Part shown: positions 26,290-34,630 of the stretch, piece by piece
How positions within the stretch are numbered: the stretch's first letter is position 1
Layout of the letters: every line of letters starts with the position of its first letter
Assembly (NCBI GenBank): GCA_942490535.1
Contig: CALNXQ010000005.1
Location: 2,131,778 to 2,195,777, forward strand
Source: JAEINY01 sp942490535
GTDB lineage: Bacteria > Bacteroidota > Bacteroidia > Bacteroidales > Marinilabiliaceae
Direction of reading: 5' to 3'
Length of the DNA stretch: 64,000 bases
Translations under genes and position numbers: made by a program
The notes under the pieces: model-generated
Told to the model about the DNA's origin: nothing
The model's database searches: none
What the model saw: the letters and a program-made list of their open reading frames with translations, nothing else

Positions 26290-26840
26290 ACAGCTTGTTT
26301 TTTGTCCTGTAATCGAGCTTCAATTTCTTTTTTCAGACATTGACGCGCACGTGAGAGGTTCGATTTTGAAGTACCGATAGATATGTTTAGCGCATCCGCG
26401 ATTTCAACATGAGTGTAGCCATCCAAGGCATAGAGGTTAAAAACCATTCTGTATTTGGGCGGAAGGTTTTGAATCATTTCAAATAACTCGTGTTGTGAAA
26501 ACAACGGTTCACACACGGCTTCTGGTTCACTATCTTCGCACGGTACTGAGGGAAAATCATCAACAAGAATGGTTGGTTGCTTTTTTCGGAATGATTCAAT
26601 GACTGTGTTTACAATAATCCGACGCATCCAACCTTCAAAAGAGCCTTCAAACCGGAACAGATGTATTTTTGTAAAAACTTTAATAAATCCTTCTTGAAGG
26701 CAATCTTCAGCTTCTGCCCGGTCTTTGCAGTATTGCAGACACACGCCATACATTTTGCCCGAAAATTTTTCGTACAATTCCTTTTGTGCCTTACGTTTTC
26801 CCTTTTGACACGCTTTGATGATATGATCAAGATTCGTCAC
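26283..26840 (-). CDS. ECF-type RNA polymerase sigma factor
   Basis: 185-aa sigma-70 family protein. Region 2 spans about residues 20-90 (YCKDRAEAEDCLQEGFIKVF, then FEGSFEGWMRRIIVNTVIE), region 4 about 120-175 (LPPKYRMVFNLYALDGYTHV, then EIADALNISIGTSKSNLSRA). No region 1 or 3, hence ECF. The 3' end overlaps the membrane/barrel gene by 7 bp, indicating coupled translation of a sigma factor and its likely partner. The target regulon is unknown. Confidence 0.93.
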   Translation of the reverse strand: MTNLDHIIKACQKGKRKAQKELYEKFSGKMYGVCLQYCKDRAEAEDCLQEGFIKVFTKIHLFRFEGSFEGWMRRIIVNTVIESFRKKQPTILVDDFPSVPCEDSEPEAVCEPLFSQHELFEMIQNLPPKYRMVFNLYALDGYTHVEIADALNISIGTSKSNLSRARQCLKKEIEARLQDKKQAVC

Positions 26841-27002
26841 TTGTTGAAGAAAACCTCCTTTTTATTACTTAAAACTCGAATCGTCAATCGTCTCTTCAAC
26901 CAAGCATTAGGTTGGCAGGGTTCATTCATATAATTGCTTCTTCATCTGTTTTATTCTCCAGATGGCAAAACAGCAGCATGGTTGCGTTCAAATATGAAAA
27001 AA

Positions 27003-27464
27003 CTAATATTTTTTTCTAACGCGATCCATTTCACGAGAGGCATCTTTGTGTTTCAAAGTTTCGCGTTTATCGTGCATTTTTTTACCGCGAGCTAACGCAA
27101 TTTCTACTTTTGCAAATCCTCGTTCATTCAAAAATATTTTTACCGGAACAATGGTCAAACCCGATTCTTTGGTTTTACGATCCAACTTTTGAAGTTCTTT
27201 TTTTTTCAGCAATAGCTTGCGATCACGTTCGGGTTGATGATTGTTGTAAGTACCATAAAAATACTCGGATACCCGCATGCCTTTTAGCCATAATTCGCCT
27301 TTCACAAAGTAGCAATAGGAATCCACTAAATTTGCTTTTCCCAAACGGATGGATTTTATTTCGGTGCCAACCAGTTGTACCCCGGCGGCGAAGCGTTCAA
27401 TTAATTCATAATCAAATGAAGCACGCTTGTTTCGTATATTTATGCGAGTTGTATTTTGAGTCAT
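27003..27464 (-). CDS. smpB: SsrA-binding protein SmpB
   Basis: 153-aa RNA-binding protein that delivers tmRNA to stalled ribosomes (trans-translation). Typical signatures: NKRASFDYELIERFAAGVQL with VGTEIKSIR, VDSYCYFVKGELWLKGM, and the basic tail KRETLKHKDASREMDRVRKK. Length is normal. No tmRNA gene was recognised within the window. It is 3 bp downstream of the Yip1 gene and probably co-transcribed. Confidence 0.97.
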   Translation of the reverse strand: MTQNTTRINIRNKRASFDYELIERFAAGVQLVGTEIKSIRLGKANLVDSYCYFVKGELWLKGMRVSEYFYGTYNNHQPERDRKLLLKKKELQKLDRKTKESGLTIVPVKIFLNERGFAKVEIALARGKKMHDKRETLKHKDASREMDRVRKKY

Positions 27465-27467
27465 TTT

Positions 27468-28067
27468 TTAGATGGGGCTTATGCGAAATAGAATTTTACC
27501 AATGACGAAAGGTAATACTAATATAGCAATAGTGATCACGATGGTCAGCAATATCCGGGAGTCCTTATTGTCTGGGATCAGTAAACCTAATCCTTCCCAA
27601 ATAATGTATCCGGCATAGAGATGAAGAAAACCAAAAAAGTAGGTTTGTGGAACTAAATTATTGACGGTTCCTATCAGATAAATGACCAGGGAAGGATAAG
27701 CTACCAGTTTAAAAATGTTTTCCTTGGACGCATTGAGTTGTAATGCTGGTAATAGTTTGATCAAAAGGAACCAGGCCAGGTATAAGCCAAAGAAACAAGA
27801 AGAGAAGGCAAAGAGCGCATCTCTCAAGGCCAGATCAAAGGATAATCCCTGATGGAAAAAAAGATAGCCGATGAAAGTAGCTGCTGTATAAGCCCCGATT
27901 AAGGGAAGGCTAAACTGTGCCAATACGTCATTGACCTGTACTTGTTCCGTAAGAATTGAAGTCCAAGCTTTGCCTGGATTTAGGATCAAATCTTTGAGAC
28001 GTGAAAATAGGTTTTTATAAAGTACCCGTAGTGTTTGTGCTTCTTTGTTCATGTTTTTATCTGCCAT
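27468..28067 (-). CDS. Yip1 domain membrane protein
   Basis: 199-aa membrane protein with five hydrophobic helices. The opening LKDLILNPGKAWTSILTEQV is the typical Yip1-family start before the first helix. Function in bacteria is unknown. It is divergent from the miaA-like gene and directly upstream of smpB. Confidence 0.78.
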   Translation of the reverse strand: MADKNMNKEAQTLRVLYKNLFSRLKDLILNPGKAWTSILTEQVQVNDVLAQFSLPLIGAYTAATFIGYLFFHQGLSFDLALRDALFAFSSCFFGLYLAWFLLIKLLPALQLNASKENIFKLVAYPSLVIYLIGTVNNLVPQTYFFGFLHLYAGYIIWEGLGLLIPDNKDSRILLTIVITIAILVLPFVIGKILFRISPI

Positions 28068-28185
28068 GTGGAGGCAAAAATACGAAAAATATAGCTACCT
28101 GATTTCCGTTTGAACCTTATCATGTGTTTGATCGCTTTTGGAATGTGTGTTTGTTTGTTTTAGTTTTGACTTCAAATTAAGTGAA

Positions 28186-29115
28186 ATGAATAGGGATAAA
28201 GGTAAATATAACCTGTTGGTTGTCTTAGGGCCAACGGCTTCAGGTAAAACAACATTTGCAGCTCATTTGGCATTGCGCTTAAAGGGTGAGATTATCAGTG
28301 CCGATTCGCGTCAAATCTATCGGGGAATGGATTTGGGAACCGGAAAAGATTATGAAGATTATCAAATTGGTGACACAACTATACCTTATCACTTAATTGA
28401 CATTGTGGATGCCGGCTATAAATACAATGTGTTTGAGTATCAATCTGATTTTTTTAAAGCCTTTCAAGAGGTGCAATCACGCGGACGTTTTCCCATCATG
28501 TGTGGCGGTACCGGCTTGTATATTGAATCGGTGTTGAAAAAGTATAAGTTAATTAATGTGCCGGTTAATGAAGTATTAAGAGATCAATTGCTGGGCAAAA
28601 ATCTCAAGGAATTATCGGACGTATTAAAAGGATTTAAAAATCTGCATAATCAAACCGATACAGATACTGTAAAAAGGGCCATTCGCGCCATAGAGATTGA
28701 AACCTATTACCTGGATCATCCTGAAATAGTGGTGGAATTGCCAGATGTAAATCCATTGATCATTGGGGTAAATATCGATAGGGAAGAGCGGAGGAAGAAA
28801 ATTACAACGCGTTTGCTGAAACGGTGTGAAGAGGGGATGGTGGATGAAGTTCGTGGTTTATTGGAAAATGGGGTTTCGCCTGAAGATCTGATGTATTATG
28901 GCCTGGAATATAAGTTTTTGACCATGCATGTGTTGGGAGAGTTAACTTTTAACGAAATGCTGGAGAAATTGAATGTGGCGATTCATCAGTTCGCCAAACG
29001 TCAAATGACTTGGTTTAGAGGTATGGAACGCAAAGGTGCTCACATTCATTGGGTAGATGTTATGGACCCCATGGAGGAGCGCGTTGAAAAAGTGGTCAGG
29101 ATGTTGGGATCCTGA
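28186..29115 (+). CDS. miaA: tRNA dimethylallyltransferase MiaA-like protein
   Basis: Adds the dimethylallyl group to A37 of UNN-decoding tRNAs. 309 aa from ATG 28186; a longer frame from 28138 has no family similarity. P-loop LGPTASGKTT, the DSRQIYRGMDLGTGK motif, CGGTGLYIESVLK and KRAIRAIEI are present. Compared with canonical MiaA the GTAKP motif reads GTGKD, and the segment near the C-terminus reads LMYYGLEYKF rather than the usual IGYKE-type phrase, so it may be a divergent paralogue found in some Bacteroidota. If a second, canonical miaA exists elsewhere in the genome, this copy may have another substrate. Confidence 0.85.
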   Translation: MNRDKGKYNLLVVLGPTASGKTTFAAHLALRLKGEIISADSRQIYRGMDLGTGKDYEDYQIGDTTIPYHLIDIVDAGYKYNVFEYQSDFFKAFQEVQSRGRFPIMCGGTGLYIESVLKKYKLINVPVNEVLRDQLLGKNLKELSDVLKGFKNLHNQTDTDTVKRAIRAIEIETYYLDHPEIVVELPDVNPLIIGVNIDREERRKKITTRLLKRCEEGMVDEVRGLLENGVSPEDLMYYGLEYKFLTMHVLGELTFNEMLEKLNVAIHQFAKRQMTWFRGMERKGAHIHWVDVMDPMEERVEKVVRMLGS

Positions 29116-29126
29116 CCAAAGAGGGG

Positions 29127-29960
29127 TTAATTGTATTGGTAAGCAATTACCCGGTTATCAAAAAAAGTAGGCACCAATACGTGATTATTTTTTGTATCAT
29201 ACCCAATATCCGCACAGTTGATGTTTTGATCGGCTGTGTTAAGTAGTTGAATTGGTTTGGATCCTGGCGTGCAATGATAGAGTTCACCACACCAGGCCGA
29301 GAAGAAATAGCCGCCTATACCATCCGCTTCGATACCATCTACGCTGCAGGTTTCATCAATGAAGGTGGTATAGGCTTTTGTTGGTAGATCGAACTTTAGG
29401 ATTTTATCCTGAGTGCCAACTAACAAATCATTATTTTCCGCAAATAGGCCGTTGACACCTTGCAGGTGATCGCCATGTTGCCATGTAATGAGTTGGTCAT
29501 CTTCTAATTTATATATTCGATTGTCCCCGCTGTCTGATACATAAATATCTCCATTTGGTGCAATGGTGACATCATTTAAAAATTTGGCGTCAGACTTTTC
29601 AATGCGCTTTTCAATTTTTGCCTCTTCTATGTTGATAATTACCAATGCATCGATGTCTGAGACGTATAAGTATCTTGGTGTTGAAGCCATACCTTTTGGT
29701 GCATTGAGGCCAGTGATCCATTTAAGTTGCTCAATATTGCCATCAGTTGATAGTTTGGAGATAAATCCGACTCCGTCTTTTTCAGCTGGTTTGCCCGATA
29801 TGTTTGAAACAAATAAGAAATCTCCAGGTGAATGATAATATACCGACTCGGGCACATCCAGTTCTTGTTGGGTCGACCAAATCATTTTTAGTGCGTTGGA
29901 GCTTGTAAACCCTACTGTCAATAAACTTAGGATTAAGAGTGTTAAATGTGATTTTTTCAT
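29127..29960 (-). CDS. SMP-30/gluconolactonase-like beta-propeller protein, secreted
   Basis: 277 aa. Signal peptide MKKSHLTLLILSLLTVGFTS, then a six-bladed propeller of the SMP-30/NHL type with GMASTPRYLYVSDIDALVII, LNDVTIAPNGDIYVSDSGDN (the metal-site-type phrase of the family) and GIEADGIGGYFFSAWCGELY. Probably periplasmic or exported; substrate unknown. ATG 29960 was preferred since the 41-residue upstream extension has no signal-peptide logic. It is convergent with the miaA-like gene. Confidence 0.8.
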   Translation of the reverse strand: MKKSHLTLLILSLLTVGFTSSNALKMIWSTQQELDVPESVYYHSPGDFLFVSNISGKPAEKDGVGFISKLSTDGNIEQLKWITGLNAPKGMASTPRYLYVSDIDALVIINIEEAKIEKRIEKSDAKFLNDVTIAPNGDIYVSDSGDNRIYKLEDDQLITWQHGDHLQGVNGLFAENNDLLVGTQDKILKFDLPTKAYTTFIDETCSVDGIEADGIGGYFFSAWCGELYHCTPGSKPIQLLNTADQNINCADIGYDTKNNHVLVPTFFDNRVIAYQYN

Positions 29961-30121
29961 GTTGTATGATTTTAGTGTTGCTATAGTAAAAACAATGTAT
30001 TGGAGCAGATAAGTCTGAATAACCAAAAATGAAAAATACGCAAAATTCAGGATTCTTATGGTAAACATTTTTGATATCAGCAAAGAATAGTTAATTTTAA
30101 AGCTACTAGTTGCATCGGTAT

Positions 30122-31528
30122 ATGGAAAGTATTGAAGAGTATATCATCCGAATAACCCGCTTAGCGAATCGAAATAAGGAGTTGAATGAACAGCTTCAGA
30201 CGCTGGTTGGGCGTTATGAAATCATTCAAAAGCAAAATGAGAAATATCTGAATCTGCTGTCAGAATATTCTTTTGAAGAGATTGAAGAACGCCTGAGAAT
30301 GCCCGCCAAAAGAAGAGTCAAGCGCTTCAGGATGGTGTCGGTACTCTATGCTACCATGCGCGGATTTGATCAGTTGAGTCAAATTGAGAACCCGCAAGAT
30401 CAGGTGGATGCCCTGGATGAATTATACCTGGCTTTTGATGATATCGCTAAAAAATACGGGATTGTAAAAATAAAAACCATTGGGGATACATTCTTATTTG
30501 CTGGTGGTATTAAGGCCGAGAATCGAACCAACCCAATCGATGTGGTTCGGGCTGCTTTTGAGATGCAGGATATTACTCGTCAATGTATTCCTTTTGGGGA
30601 GACGGAGCCGTTTTGGCAGGTGTGTATTGGTATTCATACCGGACCGGTTTTAGGTGAGCCAACCGGGAAAAAAAATTCCCCTTTTACGCTGACAGGTGAA
30701 AGTGTCAACATTGCTTCCCGCATGGGTATGGCCTGTGCGCCGGGACATATTAATCTTTCGGTGATGACCTATGAGTTGGTAAAGGAATTTTTTGCCATGA
30801 ATAAATGTGGCACTATGCCCGTAAAATACAAAGGCCAACTGGATATGTTTTGTGTACAAGGGATATTGCCTTTGTTATCGGTTGATGGTGCTGGTATCGT
30901 TCCTAACAGGAGTTACCAAACAAAATATTCGCTCATTCAATTCATGGATATCCAGGAAGAGCTGTTGGATATTTTAGAGCAAAAATTACCTGAGGATCTC
31001 TATTATCACAATATTAAGCATACGATTGATGTCGTGACAGAGGTGGAGCTAATCGGATGGGCCGAGGGGTTAAGTGAAGAAGAATTGTTGGTTTTAAAAT
31101 TGGCTGCGCTGTTTCACGATAGCGGACACAGCATCGATTATGAAACGCATGAAGAACAAGGGGCACAAATTGCCCGTGATATATTGAACCATTATCAATA
31201 TCCGGAAGAGGTTATTGATGTTATTTGCCGGTTGATATTATCCACGAAATTTCCGCCATCCCCAAAAGATAAGCTGGAAGAGGTGATTTGTGATTCTGAT
31301 TTGGATTATCTTGGACGGACTGATTTCATCCCGGTTTCCAATACCTTGTACCAGGAGTTGAAAGAACGTAATTTGATTGGGACGCTTGAGGAGTGGAACA
31401 AAAAGCAATTGGACTTCATTAAAAGTCATCAGTATTATACCGAGACGGCTCGTAATTTAAGAGAAGTGAATAAGCAGAGTCAGATAGAGCGTTTGCAAAA
31501 GTTGATCGAGGTCGAATCGGAAGGATAA
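30122..31528 (+). CDS. Degenerate class III nucleotide-cyclase domain fused to an HD domain
   Basis: 468-aa cytoplasmic protein. Coiled N-terminus (1-60), then a class III cyclase-like domain (about 68-250): VSVLYATMRGF in place of the usual FADIRGF, VKIKTIGDTFLFAGG, and TGESVNIASRM. The first metal aspartate is replaced by Thr (T78), while the second (D122 in IGD) and the Asn and Arg of VNIASR are kept. The C-terminal HD region has YYHNIKHTIDVV (about 294), LFHDSGH (about 331) and DSDLDYLGR, the ligands expected for a phosphohydrolase. The cyclase half may be a regulatory module. ATG 30122 is chosen over a TTG four codons upstream. Confidence 0.82.
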   Translation: MESIEEYIIRITRLANRNKELNEQLQTLVGRYEIIQKQNEKYLNLLSEYSFEEIEERLRMPAKRRVKRFRMVSVLYATMRGFDQLSQIENPQDQVDALDELYLAFDDIAKKYGIVKIKTIGDTFLFAGGIKAENRTNPIDVVRAAFEMQDITRQCIPFGETEPFWQVCIGIHTGPVLGEPTGKKNSPFTLTGESVNIASRMGMACAPGHINLSVMTYELVKEFFAMNKCGTMPVKYKGQLDMFCVQGILPLLSVDGAGIVPNRSYQTKYSLIQFMDIQEELLDILEQKLPEDLYYHNIKHTIDVVTEVELIGWAEGLSEEELLVLKLAALFHDSGHSIDYETHEEQGAQIARDILNHYQYPEEVIDVICRLILSTKFPPSPKDKLEEVICDSDLDYLGRTDFIPVSNTLYQELKERNLIGTLEEWNKKQLDFIKSHQYYTETARNLREVNKQSQIERLQKLIEVESEG

Positions 31529-31640
31529 AATAACTCAGTTGTCATGCAGGGGAGAGTTATTTTTATTAAATCAGACTATTTGAAGCAATGTGGGTCACCA
31601 ACCGATTCACTTGTGTTTGATAGTAAACCTTAGAATTTGA

Positions 31641-31662
31641 GCCGGGTATATGCCCGGCTTTT
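31641..31662 (+). terminator. Terminator after the cyclase/HD gene
   Basis: GCCGGG / CCCGGC stem (31641-31646, 31653-31658) with a 6-nt loop and TTTT after it. It overlaps an apparent upstream start (31650) of the next frame, supporting the later start at 31740. Confidence 0.75.
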
Positions 31663-31739
31663 CGCTATTTCCACTTCAGAATAATTTTGTACATTCAAGC
31701 CTCATTTTAAACATTAAAGAAGCATTAAACTTAATACAC

Positions 31740-33377
31740 ATGAAGCAAGTATTTATCCCGCTAATGGCACTCGTTCTGTTTGCTTGTCAGCCCAAAGAAA
31801 AAAAAATGTATGTCTCTTCCCTGCCTGATATCCAGCAGAAAGTTGAGGAGTTTAAAACCGTTAAACTGACTACTGATTTGAGTGCGCTAAGTGAAAAGGA
31901 ACAACAAATGTTACCTTATCTCTTTGAAGCGGCTAAAATCATGGATGATTTGTTCTGGAAACAGTCCTGGGGCGATAAAGATGAGTTATTGAACAATACT
32001 GCAGATGAGAACCTGAAGAAATTCATGGCCATCAATTATGGGCCGTGGGAGCGTTTAAATAACAATGAATCATTTGTGGATAGTATTGGTGATAAACCAA
32101 AAGGCGTTAATTTCTATCCGGCTGACATGACCAAAGAAGAGTTTGAAGCTTTCGACGGTGAAGGTAAAGATGGTTTGTACACAATAATAAAACGGAATGA
32201 AGCTGGTGCTTTAGAAGTGGTGCCTTATAACGTGGCTTATCGAGAAGAGTTGAATAAGACTGCTGATCTATTGAGAAAAGCCGCAGCGCTAGCTGAAGAT
32301 GAAGGCTTGAAAAAGTACCTGGAATTACGCGCTGATGCCTTTTTGTCCAATGACTATTTTGCCAGTGATATGGCCTGGATGAGTATGAAAACCAATACCA
32401 TTGATTTTGTGGTTGGACCCATCGAAAACTATGAAGATGCTCTTTTCGGCTATAAGGCCGCCTTTGAATCGTTTATTCTCATCAAAGATAAAGAGTGGTC
32501 CGATAAGCTAACCCGCTTTGCTGCATTGCTCCCTGAGCTTCAAAAAAGTTTGCCTGTGGATGCGGCTTATAAAAGTGAAGTACCAGGTAGCGACAGTGAT
32601 TTGGGAGCTTATGATGCTTTGTTTTATGGGGGAGACTGCAATAGTGGAAGCAAAACCATAGCCATCAATTTACCAAACGATCCGGAAGTGCAGTTGCAAA
32701 AGGGAAGCCGTAAGCTACAATTGAAAAATTCCATGCGTGCCAAGTTTGATCATATCTTAGTGCCCATCAGTCAGATATTGATCAATCCGGAACAACAGCA
32801 GCATGTGAAGTTTGATGCCTTTTTCGAAAACACCATGTTTCATGAGGTAGCCCATGGATTGGGTATCAAAAATACCATCAATGGAAAAGGCGATGTGCGT
32901 ACATCATTAAAAGATACCTATTCATCCATTGAAGAGGCCAAAGCAGATATCTTAGGCTTGTTTATGGTGAAACAGTTGGTAGAGATGGGCGAGCTAAGCA
33001 ATCACGACCTCATGGATAACTATGTGACCTTTGTGGCCGGTATCTTCCGGTCGGTACGATTTGGTGCGGCCAGTGCACATGGCAAAGCCAATATGATGCG
33101 TTTTAACTACTTTGAGGAGCGAGGTGCTTTTTCATACAATGCTGAAAAAGGCCAATATACCATCGACTTCAATAAAATGACGGAGGCCATGAATGCATTA
33201 TCTGCTGATATTTTAGTCATGCAAGGCAATGGGGATTACGAAACGGCTCAAAAGATGCTGGCCGATTTAGGTGTTATTCGCCCGGCGTTACAAAAGGATT
33301 TGGACCGCATCGCCAAAGCCGGTATTCCTCGTGATATTGTGTTTGAACAAGGCCCCGAAGCGTTGGGATTGAAGTAA
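31740..33377 (+). CDS. Dipeptidyl-peptidase III-like (M49-type) lipoprotein
   Basis: 545-aa exported zinc peptidase-like protein. Lipoprotein signal MKQVFIPLMALVLFACQPKE with the lipobox LFAC (Cys16). The zinc motif is MFHEVAHGLG (H368-E-V-A-H372), and the third ligand probably lies in SIEEAKADILGLF near residue 398. Classical DPP III uses an HExxGH spacing with an extra residue; here the motif is a plain HExxH, and the protein is shorter than eukaryotic DPP III. Likely role: removal of dipeptides from peptide N-termini in the periplasm or at the cell surface (inference). It is monocistronic between two terminators. Confidence 0.82.
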   Translation: MKQVFIPLMALVLFACQPKEKKMYVSSLPDIQQKVEEFKTVKLTTDLSALSEKEQQMLPYLFEAAKIMDDLFWKQSWGDKDELLNNTADENLKKFMAINYGPWERLNNNESFVDSIGDKPKGVNFYPADMTKEEFEAFDGEGKDGLYTIIKRNEAGALEVVPYNVAYREELNKTADLLRKAAALAEDEGLKKYLELRADAFLSNDYFASDMAWMSMKTNTIDFVVGPIENYEDALFGYKAAFESFILIKDKEWSDKLTRFAALLPELQKSLPVDAAYKSEVPGSDSDLGAYDALFYGGDCNSGSKTIAINLPNDPEVQLQKGSRKLQLKNSMRAKFDHILVPISQILINPEQQQHVKFDAFFENTMFHEVAHGLGIKNTINGKGDVRTSLKDTYSSIEEAKADILGLFMVKQLVEMGELSNHDLMDNYVTFVAGIFRSVRFGAASAHGKANMMRFNYFEERGAFSYNAEKGQYTIDFNKMTEAMNALSADILVMQGNGDYETAQKMLADLGVIRPALQKDLDRIAKAGIPRDIVFEQGPEALGLK

Positions 33378-33408
33378 AAGGAAAAGTTAAAAAAGAATAA
33401 GTTAATAG

Positions 33409-33434
33409 GAGCTGCCGTTGGGTGGCTCTTTTTT
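33409..33434 (+). terminator. Terminator after the M49-type gene
   Basis: GAGC(TG)CC / GG(TG)GCTC hairpin followed by a T run. Confidence 0.65.
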
Positions 33435-33663
33435 GTATGTCGCAATTTGATTAATGTGTAGGATGGGTATGGAGTCAGTATCTTCGGTGATTTCATTAAA
33501 TATAAGTTATTACTTTGTATGTAAATTTAATATGAGTTTGCTTGTCTATTGCTAACAAAATATTATCTTGTCAGCCTTAAAGGAAAATCGGGAAATGTTG
33601 AATAATTCGCTAGGATGGAAACAGACTAAACAGAATTGTATTGCATTAACTTAAACCTGATTT

Positions 33664-33966
33664 ATGAAATTCTTCGAACAACTGGAAAGACTGGAGCAGA
33701 TGCACCAGCTCATCAAAATGCGGGCAACCGGTGCCCCTAAAGAGTTTGCCCAGAAGATGGGTGTCAGCGAAAGTACTTTATATGAACTTCTGAACATTGC
33801 GCGTGAGTTGGGAGCCTGCATTGAGTTTAGCCGTTCACGACGTTCATACATATATAGGAATCCTATGAGTTTGCAAATTGGGTTTTCTTCTTTGGAATCA
33901 GTACAAATTAAAGGGGGAATTAGGAAAAAATTGTTACTCCGAAGTTTTCGGAGTAACACAGTATAG
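33664..33966 (+). CDS. Small helix-turn-helix regulator of the GG-peptide locus
   Basis: 100-aa protein. After an N-terminal helix (FFEQLERLEQMHQLIKM) comes a helix-turn-helix, AKxMGVSESTLYELL (residues about 36-50), and a short wing ending RSYIYRNPMSLQIGF. It is basic at the C-terminus. Its last codons run into a perfect 27-bp inverted repeat (33932-33958). Small HTH genes of this kind often stand directly before GG-leader peptide genes in Bacteroidota. It probably binds the inverted repeats or palindromes that precede the two GG-leader genes (inference). Confidence 0.7.
   Translation: MKFFEQLERLEQMHQLIKMRATGAPKEFAQKMGVSESTLYELLNIARELGACIEFSRSRRSYIYRNPMSLQIGFSSLESVQIKGGIRKKLLLRSFRSNTV
33932..33958. 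repeat. Perfect inverted repeat straddling the HTH gene end
   Basis: TGTTACTCCGAA / TTCGGAGTAACA, 12 bp each, 3-bp spacer. Could be an operator or a transcript 3' hairpin. A weaker equivalent (ACTCC...GGAGT) lies at 42731-42749 in front of the other GG-peptide. Confidence 0.75.
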
Positions 33967-34043
33967 TTTTATAACGCATTAAAACCATTCTGGCCAGAAA
34001 AAGGATGCCCCGTATGCCGAAAAGGGATCAGAGTAGGCGTTAA
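33964..34043 (+). promoter_or_regulatory. Conserved leader block A before the Cys-rich precursor
   Basis: Ordered elements shared with block B (42759-42848): TAGTTTTA at 33964, palindrome TCTGGCCAGA at 33989-33998, ATGCCCCG at 34005-34012, GCCGAAAAGGGA at 34016-34027, GAGTAGG at 34031-34037 and TTAA at 34040. If TAGTTTTA is the -7 box, the remainder lies in a 5' leader RNA of about 105 nt. CCC...GGG pairing around the GCCGAAAA loop is possible. Confidence 0.65.
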
Positions 34044-34087
34044 TCTATTCTAAAGGCAATAGCCTGAAGTGAATAAATGTTATAAAT

Positions 34088-34315
34088 ATGAAAAGTAAAT
34101 TAGAAGGAATGCGTTTATCCGTAATTGAAGATGGCTTAAACCAAGATCAAATGATTTCAATAAAAGGAGGAGAGTCTTGTCGTACGTTTGGAGCTTGCGC
34201 TATGCAGAAATGTACAGGTTATAAGGATTGTGAATGGGGAATGGGTAGGTTTAAGTGCGGATCCTATAAATGGGATGATTTTACTGTTGATAGTGTTGCT
34301 GATAGTGGGTATTAA
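34088..34315 (+). CDS. GG-leader natural-product precursor, Cys-rich
   Basis: 75-aa peptide. The leader of 28 residues starts MKSKLEGMRLSVIEDGLNQD and ends MISIKGG, a double-glycine cleavage site of the type cut by C39 peptidases. The 47-residue core starts ESCRTFGACAMQKCTGYKDC and contains five cysteines (31, 37, 42, 48, 57) plus several aromatic and Gly residues. Only 315 bp separate it from a radical SAM/SPASM enzyme that could make thioether or C-C links, and a C39 exporter lies in the same run. The leader resembles the GG-Bacteroidales natural-product precursor family; the actual modification cannot be read. Confidence 0.82.
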   Translation: MKSKLEGMRLSVIEDGLNQDQMISIKGGESCRTFGACAMQKCTGYKDCEWGMGRFKCGSYKWDDFTVDSVADSGY

Positions 34316-34325
34316 TAATATTTTA

Positions 34326-34355
34326 ATCAGTGGATTGTGCAGGCAATCCACTGAT
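34326..34355 (+). terminator. Perfect 12-bp hairpin after the precursor gene
   Basis: ATCAGTGGATTG / CAATCCACTGAT with a 6-nt loop, followed by T-rich but not poly-T sequence. It probably acts as a partial terminator or RNA-stabilising hairpin, keeping precursor mRNA in excess over the downstream enzymes, an arrangement known from bacteriocin operons. Confidence 0.65.
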
Positions 34356-34457
34356 GAATTTAATTTGTCAAGTACAGGTATTCTTGTTAATTGAACATTA
34401 GCGATAAGCTTATATATTTTTATGATACAATCATGTTATTGGATGTTAATGTGGAAA

Positions 34458-34540
34458 ATGAAAAACGATTTGGAAAAAATTGTTTATCCATTATTAAAGA
34501 CTGCCTAAAACGAGAAATGATGAATGCAATTAAAAGGTGA
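34458..34540 (+). pseudogene. Decayed second GG-leader precursor (leader only)
   Basis: From ATG 34458 the reading MKNDLEK aligns with MKSKLEG of the intact precursor. After a one-base frameshift it continues CLSIIKDCLKREMMNAIK, against RLSVIEDGLNQDQMISIK. At the double-glycine the frame ends with AGG TGA. The DNA similarity is clear over about 80 bp. No core peptide follows, though the next 80 bp up to the radical SAM gene may be its remnant. Indicates a tandem precursor array, one copy now dead. Confidence 0.7.
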
Positions 34541-34630
34541 AAGAAGGTTTAAAATTAGTGTCAGAGAGTGAAGAGCATTATTCTGTAATTAGGCATTTGA
34601 CACCTGTATTATGCCTTAAAACAAAAAAAT

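Noticed and set aside
34188..34394. 68-aa frame overlapping the Cys-rich precursor
   Set aside because: It uses another frame of the precursor and crosses the hairpin at 34326; the precursor with its GG leader is the better explanation.
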